DNA from: Sulfuritalea sp.
GTDB lineage: Bacteria > Pseudomonadota > Gammaproteobacteria > Burkholderiales > Rhodocyclaceae
Direction of reading: 5' to 3'
NCBI GenBank assembly: GCA_021738105.1
Contig: JAIPCS010000051.1
Span: 1 to 17,244 of the forward strand
Length of the DNA stretch: 17,244 bases
The notes beneath the pieces were generated by a model that did not search any database, was not told the origin of the DNA, and saw nothing but the letters and a program-made list of their open reading frames with translations. Both the position numbers and the translations under genes were made by a program. Every line of letters starts with the position of its first letter. Positions within the stretch are counted from its first letter, which is position 1. Shown here piece after piece: positions 8,418 through 16,406 of the stretch.

Positions 8418-9467
8418 TTATTGGCTGAAGCGCTTGCGGTATTCACGCGGACCGCTTCCGGTCCAGCCGCTGAAAGCGCGGTAGAAAGCGGCGGCATCGG
8501 CAAATCCGAGATCCGCGCCAATGCGCCCCAGCGGGCGTGAGGTTTTGCTGAGCCATTCGGTGGCGAGGTCGCGACGCAACATGTCCTTGATGGCGCGAAA
8601 ACTGGTGCCTTCATCTTCCAGTCGGCGGTGCAGGGTGCGCGGCGAGACAAACAGGCGGCGGGCAATGGCGGGCAAGCCGAGATGCTCGGGCAGGGCGGCG
8701 CGCAAGTGTTCGCGCACGCGCAGACTGAGCGCGCGGTCACGTCGATACAAGGTGGTAATGCTGGCGGGTGCATCAACCAGAAAGTTGCGCAACGCCGCCT
8801 CGTCGCGTCGCACTGGCAGTGCCAGCCATTCCGCAGGAAAACGCGCCTCTAGCCGGGGGGCGTCAAAGGTGTAACGCGGCGCGAAAACCAGTTCGTAATC
8901 GGCAGCATGCAGCGGCGGCGGATACGGGAACGTCACCTCGTCGAGCGGCAAGGGGTGGGCCACCAGCCAGGCGGCTAGGCCATGGATCATGCGCAACAGC
9001 CACTCAAAGGCGAAAACACGCCCTGCCGGGCCGACCGGCAGGGCGTGCTCTTCGCTGATGACGATAACGGCGGGGCGTCCGCTCTCGAGCACTTCCACTT
9101 CCAGATCGTCCAGCACCACATGCAGGAAGCGGGCGATTCGTTCCAGCGCCTGCTCCAGTGTCGCCGCGGATAGCGCGGCTCGGCAGAGAAACTCGAAACT
9201 GCCGCGTCGCAGGGGGTGGGAAAACAAGGCAAAGCCCTCGTCGTCGAGGCCCTCGTTGATCAGTCGGTAGAGCGTGGCATATCGCGCAACGGGAATCCGG
9301 GCGCTGCGATCATCGAGCAGGTGACTGGCAATTTCTGCATGTTCCAGCAAGCTGCTGGCATCCAGGCCGGCGCGTGAGATACCCGACAATATCCCGCTAA
9401 CAAAGCCGATGGCCACGGTTGGCGGGCTTCCGGAAAGTCGTCGAGACGATGTGCTTGGGGTCGGCAT
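8418..9467 (-). CDS. AraC-family transcriptional regulator (AraC/OruR-like N-domain)
   Basis: A 349-residue DNA-binding regulator. The N-terminal part (about 20-220) resembles the alpha/beta arabinose-binding-type domain of OruR/ArgR-like AraC proteins (RRGSFEFLCRAALSAATLEQAL, then VIVISEEHAL). The C-terminal 100 residues hold the two helix-turn-helix motifs: LPAIARRLFVSPRTLHRRL (about 265-283) and IGADLGFADAAAFYRAFSGW (about 316-335), ending in the usual GPREYRKRF. It is divergent from icmF with 100 bp between start codons, the classic arrangement for a regulator of its neighbour, so it likely controls icmF in response to an acyl-CoA or branched-chain intermediate (inference). No strong ribosome site precedes the ATG. 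A CATAAT hexamer lies only about 9 bases upstream of the ATG, so the mRNA could have a very short leader. Confidence 0.92.
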   Translation of the reverse strand: MPTPSTSSRRLSGSPPTVAIGFVSGILSGISRAGLDASSLLEHAEIASHLLDDRSARIPVARYATLYRLINEGLDDEGFALFSHPLRRGSFEFLCRAALSAATLEQALERIARFLHVVLDDLEVEVLESGRPAVIVISEEHALPVGPAGRVFAFEWLLRMIHGLAAWLVAHPLPLDEVTFPYPPPLHAADYELVFAPRYTFDAPRLEARFPAEWLALPVRRDEAALRNFLVDAPASITTLYRRDRALSLRVREHLRAALPEHLGLPAIARRLFVSPRTLHRRLEDEGTSFRAIKDMLRRDLATEWLSKTSRPLGRIGADLGFADAAAFYRAFSGWTGSGPREYRKRFSQ

Positions 9468-9567
9468 ATTGGCAGATTATGCATAGTTCTCGTCGTTTTG
9501 TGTCATGGCGGCCGTGCAGCGCATTGCCTATCATGCAAAGACTGTCTCGTATCCTGGAGCCGTCGCC

Positions 9568-12500
9568 ATGACCGATCTGAGCATTGCCGCCAAACTTGTC
9601 CCCTACAAGCCCAAGCACAAAGTGCGTTTCGTCACTGCCACCTCGTTGTTCGACGGCCATGACGCCTCGATCAACATCATGCGGCGCATTTTGCAATCGT
9701 CCGGCGTCGAGGTCATCCATCTCGGGCACAACCGTTCGGTGGACGAAATCGTCAACGCAGCCTTGCAGGAAGACGCGCAGGGCATCGCCGTATCGTCGTA
9801 TCAAGGGGGGCACGTCGAATTTTTCAAATACATGATCGATCTGCTACAGACGCGCGGCGGTGGAAGCATCAAGGTGTTCGGCGGCGGCGGCGGGGTGATC
9901 GTGCCCGCCGAAATGCAGGAGTTGCACGACTATGGTGTGACGCATCTGTACTCGGTGCAGGATGGTCAGAGCATGGGCCTGCAGGGCATGATCAACGATA
10001 TGGTGGCGCGTTGCGATGTGGATATCAGCAAGCGCGCACCGCAGGACATCAAGGCGCTTGAAGTCGAGGACAACAGTCAGAAGCTGCGCAATCTGGCGCA
10101 GATCATCACCGCGCTGGAAAACGACGCCTGGTCGGAGAAGGCCAAAAAAGCGCTGCACGAAAAAGCTGCCGCCGTGTCACCAAAGCCGACTTTGGGCATC
10201 ACCGGCACCGGCGGCGCAGGCAAGAGTTCGCTGACCGACGAACTGATCCGCCGCTTCCGTCTCGACCAGGACGATAGCCAGAAGATTGCAGTGATTTCCA
10301 TCGACCCGTCGCGCAAGCGCACCGGTGGCGCCCTGCTCGGCGACCGCATCCGCATGAACGCGATCCAGCATCCGAATATCTACATGCGCTCCCTGGCGAC
10401 GCGCGACACCGGCAGTGAAGTTTCCAAGGCGCTGCCCGATGTGATTGCAGCCTGCAAGGTGGCAGGCTTCGATCTGATCGTGGTCGAAACCTCGGGCATC
10501 GGTCAGGGCGATGCGGCCATCGTGCCGCTGGTCGATGTTTCGTTGTATGTGATGACGCCGGAGTTCGGCGCCGCCTCGCAACTGGAAAAAATCGACATGC
10601 TGGATTTCGCCGATTTCGTGGCGATCAACAAGTTCGACCGCAAGGGTGCGGAAGATGCGCTGCGCGACGTACGCAAGCAATACCAGCGCAATCGTGAGCG
10701 CTTCACCGAAAAAACCGAAGACATGCCGGTGTTCGGAACCATGGCAGCACGCTTCAACGACGACGGCATCACCGCGCTGTATCAGGCGCTGGCACCGCGC
10801 CTGGCCGAGCGCGGGCTCAAGTTCGGCAAGAACCGACTGCCGCCGGTCGCCGTCAAGCATTCTTCCGCCGGACGCGCCATCGTGCCGGCCGACCGCGTGC
10901 GCTACCTGGCCGAGATTGCCGACGCCTTGCGCGGTTACCACCGACACACCACCGAGCAGGCGCTCATCGCGCGCGAGCGCCAGTCGCTGAAAACCGCCAA
11001 GGCCATCTTCGACGAGTGCAAGAAGAACGCCGGCGATTTTGACGAACTGATTGCATGGAAAGACGGCCAGCTCACGCCCCATGCGCGCAAGCTGCTGGCG
11101 ATGTGGCCCGACATGAAAAAAGCCTATGCCGGCGACGAGTACGTGGTGAAGATTCGCGACAAGGAAATCCGCACGGGGCTGGTGTTCGAAACCCTATCCG
11201 GCACCAAGATCCGCAAGGTGGCGCTGCCGCGCTTTGACGACGAGGGCGAACTGCTCAAATTCCTCATGCGCGAGAACGTGCCCGGCTCCTTCCCCTATAC
11301 CGCCGGCGTGTTTGCCTTCAAGCGCGAGAACGAAGACCCGACCCGCATGTTCGCCGGCGAAGGCGATGCCTTCCGCACCAACAAGCGCTTCCTCAAGGTT
11401 TCCGAAGGCATGCCGGCCAAGCGCCTGTCTACCGCCTTCGATTCGGTCACGCTGTACGGCTGCGATCCCGATCCGCGTCCGGACATCTACGGCAAGGTGG
11501 GCAATTCCGGCGTCTCGATCGCGACGCTCGATGATCTCAAGGTGCTCTACTCGGGCTTCGATCTGTGCGATCCGGCCACTTCCGTATCGATGACCATCAA
11601 CGGCCCGGCGCCGATGATCCTCGCCATGTTCCTTAACGCGGCGATCGATCAGCAGATCGAGAAGTTCCATACGCAGAACGGCCGCGACGCTACCGAGGAC
11701 GAAGCCGAAAAAATTCGCGAATGGACACTTTCTTCGGTGCGCGGCACGGTACAGGCAGATATTCTCAAGGAAGATCAGGGCCAGAACACCTGCATTTTCT
11801 CGACCGAGTTCGCGCTGAAAATGATGGGCGACATTGCCGAATATTTCGTGCACAACCAGATCCGCAATTTCTACTCGGTGTCGATCTCCGGCTATCACAT
11901 CGCCGAAGCCGGGGCCAACCCGATCAGCCAGTTGGCCTTCACGCTGGCCAACGGCTTCACCTACGTCGAGACCTATCTGGCGCGCGGCATGCACATCGAC
12001 GACTTTGCGCCCAACCTCAGCTTCTTCTTCAGCAACGGCATGGACCCGGAATACTCGGTGATCGGCCGCGTCGCGCGCCGTATCTGGGCGGTGGCGATGA
12101 AGAACCGCTACGGCGCCAACGAGCGCTCGCAAAAACTGAAATACCACATCCAGACTTCCGGGCGCTCGCTGCACGCGCAGGAGATGGACTTCAACGATAT
12201 CCGCACCACGCTGCAGGCGTTGATCGCCATCTACGACAACTGCAACAGCCTGCACACCAACGCCTACGACGAAGCCATCACCACGCCGACCGAGGAAAGC
12301 GTACGTCGCGCCATGGCGATCCAGCTGGTCATCAATCGCGAATGGGGCGTGGCAAAAAACGAAAACCCCAACCAGGGCGCCTTCATCATGGAAGAGCTGA
12401 CCGATCTGGTCGAGGAAGCCGTGCTCAAGGAATTCGAAGCCATCGCCTCACGTGGCGGCGTGCTCGGCGCCATGGATACCGGCTACCAGCGGGGCAAGAT

Positions 12501-12840
12501 CCAGGAAGAATCGATGCACTACGAACACAAGAAACACGACGGTTCCTACCCGATCATCGGCGTCAATACCTTCCTCAATCCCCACGGCTCGGGTGTCGCC
12601 AGCGAGATCGAACTGGCGCGTTCGACCGAAGAGGAAAAGCAGTCGCAACTGGTTCGCCTCAAGGATTTCCAGACGCGCAATGCCGGCCAGTCGGGGGTGT
12701 GCCTGGCCGAGTTGAAGCAGGCTGTGATCGACAATGACAATGTGTTCGAGGTGATGATGAAGGCGGTGCGCCACTGCTCATTGGGGCAAATATCGAACGC
12801 CTTGTACGACGTGGGCGGACAGTACCGGCGCAGCATGTAA
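9568..12840 (+). CDS. icmF: Fused isobutyryl-CoA mutase (B12-dependent acyl-CoA mutase with GTPase chaperone)
   Basis: A 1090-residue protein that interconverts isobutyryl-CoA and n-butyryl-CoA using adenosylcobalamin; some family members also act on isovaleryl- or pivalyl-CoA. Domain order is that of IcmF: an N-terminal cobalamin-binding domain (DGHDAS at 29-34, H31 being the expected lower axial cobalt ligand; SSYQGGH and a GGGGG loop follow), a MeaB-like GTPase (P-loop GTGGAGKS at 213-220, [13 protein letters not shown] at 354-357), and a C-terminal TIM-barrel mutase (from about 540; FPYTAGVF from 575, HIQTSGRS from 860, LHTNAYDEA). The GTPase segment loads cofactor and protects the enzyme. 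Length equals that of known IcmF proteins. The ATG at 9568 has TGGAG 8 bases upstream; the longer frame from 9505 adds an unlikely segment. The first-motif glycine of DxHxxG is serine here, which I believe is tolerated in IcmF. Confidence 0.96.
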   Translation: MTDLSIAAKLVPYKPKHKVRFVTATSLFDGHDASINIMRRILQSSGVEVIHLGHNRSVDEIVNAALQEDAQGIAVSSYQGGHVEFFKYMIDLLQTRGGGSIKVFGGGGGVIVPAEMQELHDYGVTHLYSVQDGQSMGLQGMINDMVARCDVDISKRAPQDIKALEVEDNSQKLRNLAQIITALENDAWSEKAKKALHEKAAAVSPKPTLGITGTGGAGKSSLTDELIRRFRLDQDDSQKIAVISIDPSRKRTGGALLGDRIRMNAIQHPNIYMRSLATRDTGSEVSKALPDVIAACKVAGFDLIVVETSGIGQGDAAIVPLVDVSLYVMTPEFGAASQLEKIDMLDFADFVAINKFDRKGAEDALRDVRKQYQRNRERFTEKTEDMPVFGTMAARFNDDGITALYQALAPRLAERGLKFGKNRLPPVAVKHSSAGRAIVPADRVRYLAEIADALRGYHRHTTEQALIARERQSLKTAKAIFDECKKNAGDFDELIAWKDGQLTPHARKLLAMWPDMKKAYAGDEYVVKIRDKEIRTGLVFETLSGTKIRKVALPRFDDEGELLKFLMRENVPGSFPYTAGVFAFKRENEDPTRMFAGEGDAFRTNKRFLKVSEGMPAKRLSTAFDSVTLYGCDPDPRPDIYGKVGNSGVSIATLDDLKVLYSGFDLCDPATSVSMTINGPAPMILAMFLNAAIDQQIEKFHTQNGRDATEDEAEKIREWTLSSVRGTVQADILKEDQGQNTCIFSTEFALKMMGDIAEYFVHNQIRNFYSVSISGYHIAEAGANPISQLAFTLANGFTYVETYLARGMHIDDFAPNLSFFFSNGMDPEYSVIGRVARRIWAVAMKNRYGANERSQKLKYHIQTSGRSLHAQEMDFNDIRTTLQALIAIYDNCNSLHTNAYDEAITTPTEESVRRAMAIQLVINREWGVAKNENPNQGAFIMEELTDLVEEAVLKEFEAIASRGGVLGAMDTGYQRGKIQEESMHYEHKKHDGSYPIIGVNTFLNPHGSGVASEIELARSTEEEKQSQLVRLKDFQTRNAGQSGVCLAELKQAVIDNDNVFEVMMKAVRHCSLGQISNALYDVGGQYRRSM

Positions 12841-12914
12841 ATACTCGTCGATGGTAATACGGCGGCAAGCAGCCTCCAACGCACTCGCGCTGTCTATGGC
12901 GTTCAGGCATCCGG

Positions 12915-14000
12915 TCACGCTGCGGGCTTTTCCGCGCGGCGGCGGCGTTCGGTGTCGATGAGTGCGCGTTTGCGATCGACGCCCCAGCGGTAGCCGCCCA
13001 GGCTGCCGTCACCGCGCAGCACGCGATGGCAGGGAATAAGTATCGCGATGCGGTTGGCAGCAATCGCCGAAGCGGCCGCGCGCGCGGCTTTCGGTTGGCC
13101 GATGCCCTTGGCGACATCGGTATAGCTCATTACTTCACCTTCTCTGATACGCATCAGGAAACGCCAAACCCGGATCTGAAACGCCGTGCCGCGTAAATCA
13201 AGCGGCAAATCCGGGCTCGGGTTGCCCGCGCTGAGATGCTCATCCAGCGCAGCGATCCATGCGTCGAGAAGGGGCGACACCTCGGTGGACGAGGCAAGCA
13301 CTGTCGCCCGCGGATATTCGCGTTTGAGCTGCTCGAGCAGTGCGGATTCGCTATCGCCGAATTGCACGAAGCACACGCCGCGCGCCGTGCCGGCCATCAT
13401 GATCAGGCCCAGGGTTGTTTTTCGACAGGCGTAGGAAAGGGTCTCTCCCGCACCGCCGGCGCGATAAGCCGAAGGCGTCATGCCCAGGCGGCCATCGACA
13501 TGTTCATAGGCGCGGCTCGTCGAACCAAAGCCCGCGTCAAACACCGCGCCGGTAATCGCGCCGCCTGTGCGCAGACTTTTTTTCAGTCGCTTCAGTCGTG
13601 CCGCGGTTTGAAATTCCTTGGGCGAAACGCCGATCACGCCCTTGAAACTTCGCTGCAGATGGTGGGGGCTGAGTCCGGCATGCTTGGCGAGCGGCGCGAG
13701 TGAAATCGATTCGTCTGCGTGTATTTCCAGATAGTGCGACAGGTCGATCATTGTTGCTGTTGCTACATCCGTTCCGATTGCAGCTAGCGGCCGGCAGCGC
13801 AGACAGGGACGAAAACCCGCCATTTCCGCATCCTGCGCGGTGGCGTAGAAGGCGACGTTCTTGCGCAAGGGTCGTCGCGCCGAACACGAAGGGCGGCAGA
13901 AAATTCCGGTGGTTTTCACTGCGTAGAAAAATGCGTTGTCTGCGCTCGTGTCCCGATTCACGACCGCGCGCCAGCACGCTTCGTTGTCAAGTGATGCCAT
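12915..14000 (-). CDS. ada: Ada: methyl-DNA repair methyltransferase and transcriptional activator
   Basis: A 361-residue protein of the adaptive response to DNA alkylation. It takes methyl groups from phosphotriesters and O6-methylguanine onto its own cysteines and, once methylated, activates repair genes. The N-domain zinc site is complete: C35 and C39 (FCRPSC), C66 and C69 (CLRC), with C35 the expected methyl acceptor. An AraC-type helix-turn-helix follows (about 85-180; LAKHAGLSPHHLQRSFK), then the methyltransferase domain with active-site PCHRV (C323) and GGYRWG. Length matches E. coli Ada (354), and the two halves are fused, unlike the split Ada/Ogt arrangement of some bacteria. The ATG at 14000 is chosen because GAGGA lies 7 bases ahead; a TTG directly before it would add one residue. 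A candidate Ada-binding element lies about 92 bases upstream. Confidence 0.95.
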   Translation of the reverse strand: MASLDNEACWRAVVNRDTSADNAFFYAVKTTGIFCRPSCSARRPLRKNVAFYATAQDAEMAGFRPCLRCRPLAAIGTDVATATMIDLSHYLEIHADESISLAPLAKHAGLSPHHLQRSFKGVIGVSPKEFQTAARLKRLKKSLRTGGAITGAVFDAGFGSTSRAYEHVDGRLGMTPSAYRAGGAGETLSYACRKTTLGLIMMAGTARGVCFVQFGDSESALLEQLKREYPRATVLASSTEVSPLLDAWIAALDEHLSAGNPSPDLPLDLRGTAFQIRVWRFLMRIREGEVMSYTDVAKGIGQPKAARAAASAIAANRIAILIPCHRVLRGDGSLGGYRWGVDRKRALIDTERRRRAEKPAA

Positions 14001-14091
14001 CAACCTGTCCTCAAAAATTCAAAGAGTCATCGATATTTCCGATTCGTGGCCCGGATCATGAGCCATCCCGATCGATTCCACACTCCGTTTG

Positions 14092-14104
14092 TTGCGCTCG
14101 AATT
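14092..14104 (-). promoter_or_regulatory. Candidate Ada-binding element (AAT-N6-GCAA) for ada autoregulation
   Basis: Read on the minus strand the site is AATTCGAGCGCAA. It fits the AAT-N6-GCAA pattern known for Ada binding and differs from the E. coli ada element (AATTAAAGCGCAA, from memory) at two spacer positions. A -10-like CATGAT (14055-14060) follows, which would put the site about 45-55 bases before the transcription start, as in E. coli. The -35 region is weak, as expected for an activator-dependent promoter. The site is in the 200-bp gap upstream of ada, past the protease stop codon. Confidence 0.5.
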
Positions 14105-14203
14105 CGAAACAGCTCCATGATGAATGTTGCCCGGCCCGGCCCGTTTCGGTGGGCCACACAAAAGTCGGCGCTGGCGATACGGCGTCTGGATTGATGACTG
14201 CAA

Positions 14204-15655
14204 CTATGACTGTGCGTCGAACGGCGCCATCGCCCCGGCCTCTTTGTGCAAGCTGTCGGCCGCAGGCAGGGCCGCGGCGAGCAGTTTGTCGGCACGGTAA
14301 AGTCCGTGTCCCCAGTGTGACGTGTCCCATCCAGCTGGACAGTCTGCGGTTTCCTTGAGCAGGCGTTTGAACGCCGCCGGCCAGCGCCAGCCGGGGTCGC
14401 CGTAGGCGGCCGTCAGTTCAGTTCGGCGCTTTGCCAGCCACAGCACCGCAATGCCGGCACACAAGGCGGTTGCATAGGACGTGCCGTTGCCATTCGGTGT
14501 AATAAAGTAGTCCAGCACTCCGTGGCGGCGCTCGACGCTGGCCCGCCGGATATGGCTGGCCGGTCCGCAGATGTCGACGAATTCGCCGCGCGAGGCCCCA
14601 TCCCAGGGTTTGAAGCCGGCCGTCCCCACCGGGCTGACGCCGCCAATCGTGACCACGCGATTGTATCGGCCCGGATACGTCACCTCTTCGATCACGTTGC
14701 CCGCTGCGGCACAGACGATGACGCCCGCTTCGTAGGCGCGATCGATGGCTTCCGCGAGCCGACGGTAGCGAACGATGCCGCCCAGACTCATGCTGATGAC
14801 CCGGCATTGTTTTGAAATGGCGTCGTCAATGGCCATCACCATCAGGCGTTGAACATGGTCGATCAGGATTGAGTTGGTGACGCGATAGGGGATTACGCTG
14901 GCGCCTGGCGCCGCGCCGTAAAAGGGGGGCTCGGAATGATCGGGTGCGTCAAAAAAACCGGCGAGTACGGAACTCGTGCGGGTACCGTGACCGCCGTTGC
15001 CACCGGTCAGGTTGTCAAACGGTCCTGACTCTTCGGGCGGGTCGTTGCTGGGCACGTCCAGAATGGGGGGCGGCAGGAAATCACCAAAGAAGTTCTTTCC
15101 CAGATCATGACGCAGGTAGTCGCTCTCAGTCCCATGAAAACCGAGCGCGGGGCTGCGAGTACACCCGGTATCGATATGGCCCACCCGGATTCCCTTCCAG
15201 GGAAGTGCGCCGGCCCCCGGATCGAACAGGCTCCAGGCAGTGTCGATGCCGGTTACTGTAATTTGCCAATCTAGCTTCACTTGCCGGTCGGCGTTGGCAA
15301 CGAGATTGCCAACGACGCCGGGAGGAGCGACTCCCGTGGCATCGCTGTCGCGCAAAAAGTCGGCCCGGGTGGCACGGCGCGCCAGACGCGCTTCCAGCTC
15401 TGCCAGTGGCGCTCTGATCAGTTCTGCCGCACCGGCGTTGGCGCATACGGTTTCGACTGTTTCCGCGACGCTGCGCTTTTCAAGGAGCGCTTCATTGCCG
15501 CCGGAGAGATAGCACCACTGGCCATCGATCCAGGAAAACAGTTCGTCATCAATGGGACCGATTCCAGCTTCGATGCGGCTCTGAAATACTGCCGGGCTAT
15601 CGCCTTCTGCCAATCGAACGAGAAGCACTTCCGTTGTCGCCAGATTTTCAGACAT
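14204..15655 (-). CDS. S8 (subtilisin-like) serine protease without signal peptide
   Basis: A 483-residue subtilase with the full catalytic set: Asp162 (GHIDTGCT), His223 (GGHGTRTSSVLAG), oxyanion Asn320 (CAAAGN) and Ser393 (NGNGTSYATALCAGIA), so it should be an active peptidase. The first 150 residues are not a recognisable I9 propeptide, and there is no signal peptide or membrane segment, suggesting a cytoplasmic enzyme or one exported by another route. About 60 residues after the catalytic serine helix complete the fold, including a WGHGLYRADKLL segment typical of S8 C-terminal ends. The start codon has an excellent ribosome site, AAGGAG, 7 bases ahead. The gene follows a small unknown gene by 81 bases on the same strand, so the two are probably co-transcribed. 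The target is unknown; regulated proteolysis or a role with the upstream protein are both inference. Confidence 0.92.
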   Translation of the reverse strand: MSENLATTEVLLVRLAEGDSPAVFQSRIEAGIGPIDDELFSWIDGQWCYLSGGNEALLEKRSVAETVETVCANAGAAELIRAPLAELEARLARRATRADFLRDSDATGVAPPGVVGNLVANADRQVKLDWQITVTGIDTAWSLFDPGAGALPWKGIRVGHIDTGCTRSPALGFHGTESDYLRHDLGKNFFGDFLPPPILDVPSNDPPEESGPFDNLTGGNGGHGTRTSSVLAGFFDAPDHSEPPFYGAAPGASVIPYRVTNSILIDHVQRLMVMAIDDAISKQCRVISMSLGGIVRYRRLAEAIDRAYEAGVIVCAAAGNVIEEVTYPGRYNRVVTIGGVSPVGTAGFKPWDGASRGEFVDICGPASHIRRASVERRHGVLDYFITPNGNGTSYATALCAGIAVLWLAKRRTELTAAYGDPGWRWPAAFKRLLKETADCPAGWDTSHWGHGLYRADKLLAAALPAADSLHKEAGAMAPFDAQS

Positions 15656-15736
15656 GAGAATCTCCTTAACTGATTGAGAGTGAGAGGACGGCCAGCTGCC
15701 AGGGAGAAAAATTGCAGATGGATTGTTGGTATGGCA

Positions 15737-16156
15737 TCAGGCAATTCGAGTCATACGCACCGTCAACGGACCGTCATTTTCCGGCGGCAGTTCGCGGTTG
15801 TTTCCATAGTGCCTGCGCCAGTCATTGGCGAAGAAATTGAGTTGCTTGTCCGGGAAACCGGAAACCGAATCGGGTACGACCCACTCAAATTCGGTGCCGA
15901 TGGCGAAAGCATGCTTTTCTTCCGTGCCGACGCAGCCGCAAAGGCAGAAGAAGTTCACGTCGGGTACGCGGTTCCAGTGTTGCAGGTTGAGAAGTCTGAA
16001 GCCCTGGGCATCGGTTTTTTTGAACCAGTCCATCCACTTGCCTCTGGCCACGAAACGGTAGGTTTCGCCGGGGGCCACGTCGAGCCCGCTGGGGACAAAC
16101 AAGGGACGGGGATGGACGGAAAGCGAATGGCTGGCGCCGATGGCGAGTGGGGGCAT
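15737..16156 (-). CDS. Small protein, possible galactose-binding-like beta-sandwich; partner of the S8 protease
   Basis: A 139-residue protein I cannot name with certainty. Its pattern, SGLDVAPGETYRFVARGKW near the start, a CLCGCVG turn in the middle, an AIGTEFEW strand, and FFANDWRRHYGNN followed by GPLTVRMTRIA at the end, recalls all-beta domains of the LecA (PA-IL) / galactose-binding type, where a late ND-x-Y-x-NN-x-G run precedes the last strand. That likeness is from memory and not verified. Three cysteines cluster in the CLCGC turn. There is no signal peptide or membrane helix. The ATG has GGAG 10 bases upstream. It is the first gene of a likely two-gene operon with the protease and is divergent from the 3-hydroxyacyl-CoA dehydrogenase gene. 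It could be a ligand-binding, inhibitor, adaptor or substrate protein for the protease. Confidence 0.7.
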   Translation of the reverse strand: MPPLAIGASHSLSVHPRPLFVPSGLDVAPGETYRFVARGKWMDWFKKTDAQGFRLLNLQHWNRVPDVNFFCLCGCVGTEEKHAFAIGTEFEWVVPDSVSGFPDKQLNFFANDWRRHYGNNRELPPENDGPLTVRMTRIA

Positions 16157-16199
16157 TTTTGTTTTGCTCCGCGTCAGGAGACGAGAATAATCCTCCCAA

Positions 16200-16225
16200 A
16201 ATTTCCGGTCGGCAACCCGAAAATT
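16200..16225 (-). other. Stem-loop in the likely leader of the small-protein / protease operon
   Basis: Two 9-base arms (16200-16208 and 16217-16225) flank an 8-base loop. Read as minus-strand RNA, all nine positions can pair, one as a G-U wobble; on the plus strand that position is a mismatch. It lies 44 bases before the start codon at 16156, so it would fall in the 5' leader if transcription starts further upstream. There is no poly-T run, so it is not a terminator. Confidence 0.25.
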
Positions 16226-16235
16226 CAGGCCGGCG

Positions 16236-16258
16236 TTGCCTCGTTATAACGGAAGCAA
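16236..16258. promoter_or_regulatory. Inverted repeat, possible operator in a divergent promoter region
   Basis: A perfect 10-base palindrome, CGTTATAACG (16242-16251), is flanked by TTGC (16236-16239) and GCAA (16255-16258), an outer pair offset by one base from the centre. It lies in the 250-bp gap between the divergent small-protein and 3-hydroxyacyl-CoA dehydrogenase genes, a place where a TetR- or GntR-type regulator could bind. No regulator is identified, and a 10-base palindrome can occur by chance. Confidence 0.3.
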
Positions 16259-16406
16259 TAGAACCTCCGGCCTTGTCGAGCAGAATGCTTCGGGTGAATC
16301 TCGGCGATAATGTGCGATGGTGGTCGGGGCAGAGCGGAGTTTTTCCCGGCGGCAATTATTGGCGCGCGCAGCGCGGTTTTGTGACGATTCAGAAGGAGAA
16401 GCAGCA

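Noticed and set aside
11194..12255. 353-codon minus-strand open frame inside icmF
   Set aside because: It mirrors the well-conserved mutase domain of icmF on the other strand and has no domain or ribosome site of its own.
11721..12737. 338-codon open frame in another plus frame inside icmF
   Set aside because: Its translation is rich in R, H, Q and G without structure, typical of an out-of-frame reading of a GC-rich gene.
14145..14170. GGCCC...GGGCC pairing downstream of the protease gene (minus strand)
   Set aside because: Only five pairs in a low-complexity GC-rich run, with no T run following, so a terminator call is not supported.
14204..16156. Protease pair as a known anti-phage or toxin-antitoxin system
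   Set aside because: No nucleotide sensor, STAND ATPase, CRISPR-type or DNA-modifying partner is present, and the flanking genes are metabolic or repair genes; the evidence allows only an unexplained pair.
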